Positions 6,715 through 9,875 of a stretch of 9,875 nucleotides of DNA are shown here, one piece after another; position 1 is the first letter of the stretch; each line of letters opens with the position of its first letter. Made by a program: the position numbers and the translations under genes. Origin of the DNA: Candidatus Hydrogenedentes bacterium CG07_land_8_20_14_0_80_42_17 (GTDB taxonomy: Bacteria; UBA8481); contig PEWQ01000062.1 of assembly GCA_002780065.1 (NCBI GenBank), positions 1-9,875 on the forward strand, given 5' to 3'. The notes below the pieces were generated by a model. That model searched no databases. It was not told the DNA's origin and was given only the letters and a program-made list of their open reading frames with translations.

Positions 6715-7925
6715 AGCAAAACAATAAGTGGAAAATTTCCAATCTGATCATTGCTGCCGTGCTGATACCTTCTATGCTGCTGACATTCTCCATCGGATTT
6801 GGAGCATCATGCCGCAGAGCAATTCACGAATATTTTCTAATGGGAATGCCCGAAGATGCCGTAATAGTTTCTAAATCACTCCTTGCGTTCGGCCCTTTAA
6901 ATTTTTCATCCTCGCCGTTGCCTCCAAATATTTCCGATGAAATAAGAAAAATGAGCGGCATAAAAAATATTGCAATCGAAGAGAGCCTGCTCTTGCCTGC
7001 TCAAGTGAATGGCTCGATATTCGGCAGAGCTTACGGCTCAGACGTAGCCGTAATAGGGCTCGATTCTTCTTCAGTAAAATGGCTTTCGCCTGAATTATCC
7101 GATGATGAATTTGTAGATACAAATCCTCTGCCGGTAGTCGTGCCCGAATTAATTCTTGAGGCTTACAACAATTCTTTTGCAGAGCCAAACGGTCTTCCAC
7201 GATTATCAAAATCAGCATTTCTCGGCAGAAGATTTCAATTAGTAGCAGGCGCATCTTCTCTAAATGTATCAGAAAACGGAAGCATCGTTGTCGAAGCCGA
7301 ACTTGTCGGATTCACCAAAAGAAGAGATGTATTCGGTCTCATCGTTCCGCGCAAATTTATTCAGCGCGTGCATGATACGATGAAGGTGCAAAACAGGGAG
7401 CAAAGAATTTTTGTATTCTATCGCACTCCTGCAGACGGCAGAAGAATAGCAGAGTCGCTCAAGAGTCAAGGCTTATCTGTGAATGCTCCGTGGGAGCGTC
7501 TGAAAAGCATGGAAGGGTTCGACATTACCTTCGGTATTTTTTCATCTCTGCTTGCTCTTCTTTTTGGAATTCTGTCGATGGTCTCATCATTTTTTGCGGC
7601 GGCGGCCGGAATCTTTTCCAAAAAGAACGAATCGAAATTGTATCACCAGCTCGGGCTGTCGAGATTTTCGATCGTAAAGCTTCTAATAAAAAAATTGATC
7701 TTTTCAGAAGTTATTGGCGCTGTGGCAGGCTCAATTATAGGAATTCTTATTCTGGCATCTTCCGAATATTTTCCAATATTGCACGTCTTGAATCTTATTC
7801 CAACAACTTACGAAATTCTTTTTGGTGCGGTAACAGGAGCGATAGTTCCAGCAGCAGCCGGAATATGCGGAGCGTTTGCCGGAGGCATCTCAATCATTCC
7901 TCCGTGGCGTTCGAGAGCAGAATAA
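6711..7925 (+). CDS. FtsX-like ABC transporter permease (MacB/LolC-type topology)
   Basis: The 404-residue product has the four-helix topology of type VII ABC permeases. One N-terminal transmembrane helix (about 12-34) is followed by a large extracytoplasmic domain (about 35-268) and three C-terminal helices (about 272-302, 326-350 and 366-396). The cytoplasmic loop ESKLYHQLGLSRFSIVKLLI (307-326) matches the coupling segment of FtsX/MacB permeases, and EVIGAVAGSIIGILI (333-347) is the typical following helix. Such permeases are mechanotransmitters that move lipoproteins, peptides or antibiotics within the periplasm, or control wall hydrolases. The gene is translationally coupled to the ATPase by an ATGA overlap and needs no Shine-Dalgarno sequence of its own. 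Its 3' end overlaps the convergent EamA gene by 32 bp. As a single permease with a single ATPase it probably works as a homodimer. Confidence 0.9.
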   Translation: MKQNNKWKISNLIIAAVLIPSMLLTFSIGFGASCRRAIHEYFLMGMPEDAVIVSKSLLAFGPLNFSSSPLPPNISDEIRKMSGIKNIAIEESLLLPAQVNGSIFGRAYGSDVAVIGLDSSSVKWLSPELSDDEFVDTNPLPVVVPELILEAYNNSFAEPNGLPRLSKSAFLGRRFQLVAGASSLNVSENGSIVVEAELVGFTKRRDVFGLIVPRKFIQRVHDTMKVQNREQRIFVFYRTPADGRRIAESLKSQGLSVNAPWERLKSMEGFDITFGIFSSLLALLFGILSMVSSFFAAAAGIFSKKNESKLYHQLGLSRFSIVKLLIKKLIFSEVIGAVAGSIIGILILASSEYFPILHVLNLIPTTYEILFGAVTGAIVPAAAGICGAFAGGISIIPPWRSRAE

Positions 7926-8772
7926 GCGATGCACTTAAAATCAGAGTTCCGAGCAAAGCCGATTTAGACGGCAGTTCCGAAGAAAACAAAAAAGCTCCTA
8001 ACATTGAAAGCGGAACTACAAGAAGTGAAAATGGCGAGCCATACCTCGTAGGAAGGTCTTTGTAGGCTCTGGTCAAAGAAACCTGTCCCACTGTAGCCGC
8101 AAGCCCGATTCCAATAAGAGAAAGTAAGGACGAAGAAAAAATGCCGAGACTGCAATCCTCAATAAATGCGAAAGGCAATGCCATCACGAATCCGATCGAG
8201 AAGAACCAAAAAATGATTGCGACAACAGATTCACCTTTTTTCCGAAGAGCTCGCACTGTGTGCACCGCTATTCCTGCCAAAATTCCTGAAGCAAACCCTG
8301 AAACCTCTCCAAGACCGATTCCAGGTCTGAATCCAACAATCATAGCCACCCCAAGCCATGCAGTCGTTATTCCAATCCAGCCTCGAATGCCGACATTTTC
8401 GCTCAAAAAAAGCATTGAGAGCAGAGATGCTACAAACGGATAGATGTAGCACAAAGCCGTTGCTGTTCCGAGATCGATCAATCGAGCGGAAAAGAAAAAG
8501 AGAAGCAACGCCGCGGCTCCGGCAATTCCCCTCAGAATCAGCATTGAAGAATTTTTACCGATAACACTTTGTTTAACTACAGCCGCATAGCAGAAAGTAA
8601 AAATCAGACCGACAAGACTTCTCCACAGCATCGCTGTTCCAGGTCCGGCAGTTTCTCTGATTCCGCGGTATATGACTCCCATCGTTGAAAAGCCAAGAAC
8701 TGAGACCAGCATATACGCAATGCCGAGAAAACCGCGGCTTTTACAAAATTTCATATCAACATTAAAATTCAA
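7894..8772 (-). CDS. EamA/DMT-superfamily transporter
   Basis: The 292-residue product is a full-length drug/metabolite transporter with about ten transmembrane helices arranged as two EamA repeats, roughly 15-146 and 156-288. Typical features are GFSTMGVIYRGI early in repeat 1, ALLLFFFSARLIDLGTATAL (88-107) with its short charged interruption, and the second-repeat helix ending LTRAYKDLPTRYGSPFSLLV (233-252). Family members export amino acids, cofactors or other metabolites; no substrate can be read here. The start is taken as TTG at 8772, because AAGGAAAG lies 5 bases upstream of it on the minus strand. The alternative is an in-frame ATG at 8754 (residue 7). The gene is convergent with the permease and not part of its operon, and diverges from the LCP gene. 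Confidence 0.88.
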   Translation of the reverse strand: MNFNVDMKFCKSRGFLGIAYMLVSVLGFSTMGVIYRGIRETAGPGTAMLWRSLVGLIFTFCYAAVVKQSVIGKNSSMLILRGIAGAAALLLFFFSARLIDLGTATALCYIYPFVASLLSMLFLSENVGIRGWIGITTAWLGVAMIVGFRPGIGLGEVSGFASGILAGIAVHTVRALRKKGESVVAIIFWFFSIGFVMALPFAFIEDCSLGIFSSSLLSLIGIGLAATVGQVSLTRAYKDLPTRYGSPFSLLVVPLSMLGAFLFSSELPSKSALLGTLILSASLILLSNATEE

Positions 8773-8823
8773 TTTATCTTTCCTTGAGTATTATTGAAAA
8801 AACTATAACATCTTCATTCAATT
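8773..8823. promoter_or_regulatory. Divergent spacer with candidate promoter elements
   Basis: This 51-bp AT-rich spacer must serve the starts of both the EamA gene (minus) and the LCP gene (plus). On the plus strand TATAAC (8804-8809) is a fair -10 box, but the nearest -35-like TTGAGT (8784-8789) is only 14 bases away and overlaps the EamA ribosome binding site. No operator or clear inverted repeat is visible. The assignment rests mainly on gene layout. Confidence 0.35.
8778..8785 (-). promoter_or_regulatory. Ribosome binding site selecting the TTG start of the EamA gene
   Basis: The minus strand reads AAGGAAAG across 8785-8778, then ATAAA, then the TTG at 8772. The GGA core sits about 7-8 bases from TTG but about 26 from the downstream ATG at 8754, which favours TTG initiation. 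Confidence 0.65.
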
Positions 8824-9875
8824 ATGAAGAAACGTTTTTGGATTCCTTTAGTTTTACTTTCAGCAGTAGCGCTTTGCATTGCGATTTTTGCATTGAGAAC
8901 TGCGTATGACAAACCTGAATCAGCCGAAGAGATTGCATCGATAGAGAAGATACAACTATTGGGAAAATTACGAGCCGACTGGTTTTACGCAGGCGGAACC
9001 TTTAACGAAACAGAGGCAGTAAGAGCGGGCGCTAACGATTCGGCAGTGCATCTGCTTTTTCTAGGCATTGATCGCAGAGCAAAGGAGCGAGGCCGCTCGG
9101 ATGCAATTCATATTCTCAGATTCGAGCCTGGACAAATTGTGCTCTTCTCCATTCCGCGCGATGCCATGGTTTCTATTCGAGGCGATACAAGGCCGGATAA
9201 GCTGAATCATTCTTATGCTTACGGCGGACATGCTCTAACAATAAGAACAATAGAGGATCTTCTAAAAATAAAAATAGACGGATATCTCGAAGTCGACCTC
9301 AACTCTTTTGTTCGACTTGCTAAAATTGCAAAGGTTCTAACGATGAATGGAAAGCTAGTAGGAGCGGAAGAACTTTTCGCTCACATTGACGGATGGCTTT
9401 CATGGCTAAGAAATCGGTCGATGCCTGGCGGAGACTTTAGACGAATTGCCAGGCAACAGCTCTTCATTACAAAATCGCTCGATTGGACTTTGTCACTTTA
9501 CAATAATCATCCGTCAGTCTTTGCAAATGCGGCTCGAGCGGTATTATCCATGTCTCCAACAGATATCACTTATCATCAAGTTCTAGCTCTATGCCAGATA
9601 TATTCCGGAATGCCTGAAGTAAATCCAAAGCAAAACAAATTTGCAGACAATCCAGCTATAAGCAGAATGGAAAGATTTGTCATGCCGGCGCGGCCTGTAA
9701 TGATAGATACTCGAACGGGCAAAGAAATAATTATGGATACTGAAGCAAAAGAGAATCCTCATTCCGATTCCGAGAAAATTTCAGTTGTAACGAATGCAGT
9801 TTCGTATAATACCCAGCTCAATGACTCAAGTATCAAACAGTTCTCCGAGATTCAAACAGACACAAGCGCAATTGA
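8824..9875 (+). CDS. LytR-CpsA-Psr (LCP) family protein, partial at right edge
   Basis: An open frame runs from ATG 8824 to the right edge without a stop, giving at least 350 residues. Residues 5-24 are a transmembrane anchor after MKKR. The LCP domain follows: LLFLGIDRRA at 77-86 with D83, RSD at 91-93, FSIPRDAMVSI at 108-118 with R112 and D113, DKLNHSYAYGG, and GDFRRIARQQ at 203-212. These are the conserved Asp and Arg positions that bind the polyprenyl-pyrophosphate donor and Mg2+. LCP enzymes transfer glycopolymers from lipid carriers to peptidoglycan or related acceptors outside the membrane. The stretch between NSFV (160-163) and the RxxRQQ motif looks shorter than usual, and the typical GGV segment is replaced by KIAKVLTMNGKLVG. 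About 140 residues beyond the core match nothing I recognise. No Shine-Dalgarno sequence precedes the ATG. Confidence 0.88.
   Translation, partial: MKKRFWIPLVLLSAVALCIAIFALRTAYDKPESAEEIASIEKIQLLGKLRADWFYAGGTFNETEAVRAGANDSAVHLLFLGIDRRAKERGRSDAIHILRFEPGQIVLFSIPRDAMVSIRGDTRPDKLNHSYAYGGHALTIRTIEDLLKIKIDGYLEVDLNSFVRLAKIAKVLTMNGKLVGAEELFAHIDGWLSWLRNRSMPGGDFRRIARQQLFITKSLDWTLSLYNNHPSVFANAARAVLSMSPTDITYHQVLALCQIYSGMPEVNPKQNKFADNPAISRMERFVMPARPVMIDTRTGKEIIMDTEAKENPHSDSEKISVVTNAVSYNTQLNDSSIKQFSEIQTDTSAI

Noticed and set aside
6871-7254. A 127-codon minus-strand open frame within the permease gene
   Set aside because: It is antisense to the extracytoplasmic domain of a clear FtsX-type permease, has no ribosome binding site and an implausible composition.
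7490-8065. A 191-codon plus-strand open frame across the permease/EamA junction
   Set aside because: It runs out of frame through the permease gene and antisense to the EamA gene, both well supported, and its Ser/Arg-rich translation has no domain-like pattern.
8141-8564. Short plus-strand open frames inside the EamA gene
   Set aside because: They are antisense to conserved transmembrane helices of the EamA protein and show no recognisable features.

Overview
The window looks like a piece of a moderately AT-rich bacterial chromosome. The bacterium is probably a diderm (two-membrane) species: the genes include an OmpA/Pal-type peptidoglycan-binding protein, a TolB-like propeller, a MacB/LolCDE-like ABC transporter and an LCP-family cell-wall enzyme. 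I cannot name the phylum. Three genes appear to start with TTG, and few starts have a clear Shine-Dalgarno sequence. I see no tRNA, rRNA, CRISPR array, insertion sequence or phage gene.

Positions 1-2180 are the end of what may be a metabolic or surface-sugar gene cluster. A short open frame enters from the left edge. It is followed by an intact cobalamin-binding radical SAM enzyme (148-1683), whose stop overlaps the start of a broken transketolase. The transketolase remnant (1680-2155) is in three reading frames: its N-terminal part is split by a 10-bp tandem duplication, and a large internal deletion joins it to the last ~64 codons of the C-terminal part. A weak hairpin with a T-run follows.

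Positions 2248-7925 hold five closely packed plus-strand genes that read as an envelope operon. In order they are a secreted OmpA-domain protein with an Ig-like domain, a TolB-like propeller protein, a membrane-anchored extracytoplasmic protein that looks DUF3352-like, an ABC ATPase and an FtsX-type permease. The last three overlap or are translationally coupled (TTGA and ATGA overlaps), so the anchored protein is likely a functional partner of the transporter. This is the best candidate for an undescribed system, but its substrate cannot be read from sequence.

Positions 7894-8772 (minus strand) encode an EamA/DMT-family exporter that converges on the permease gene, with the two 3' ends overlapping by 32 bp. 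A 51-bp divergent spacer separates it from a plus-strand LytR-CpsA-Psr family gene (8824 to beyond the right edge), which probably attaches glycopolymers to peptidoglycan or another acceptor.
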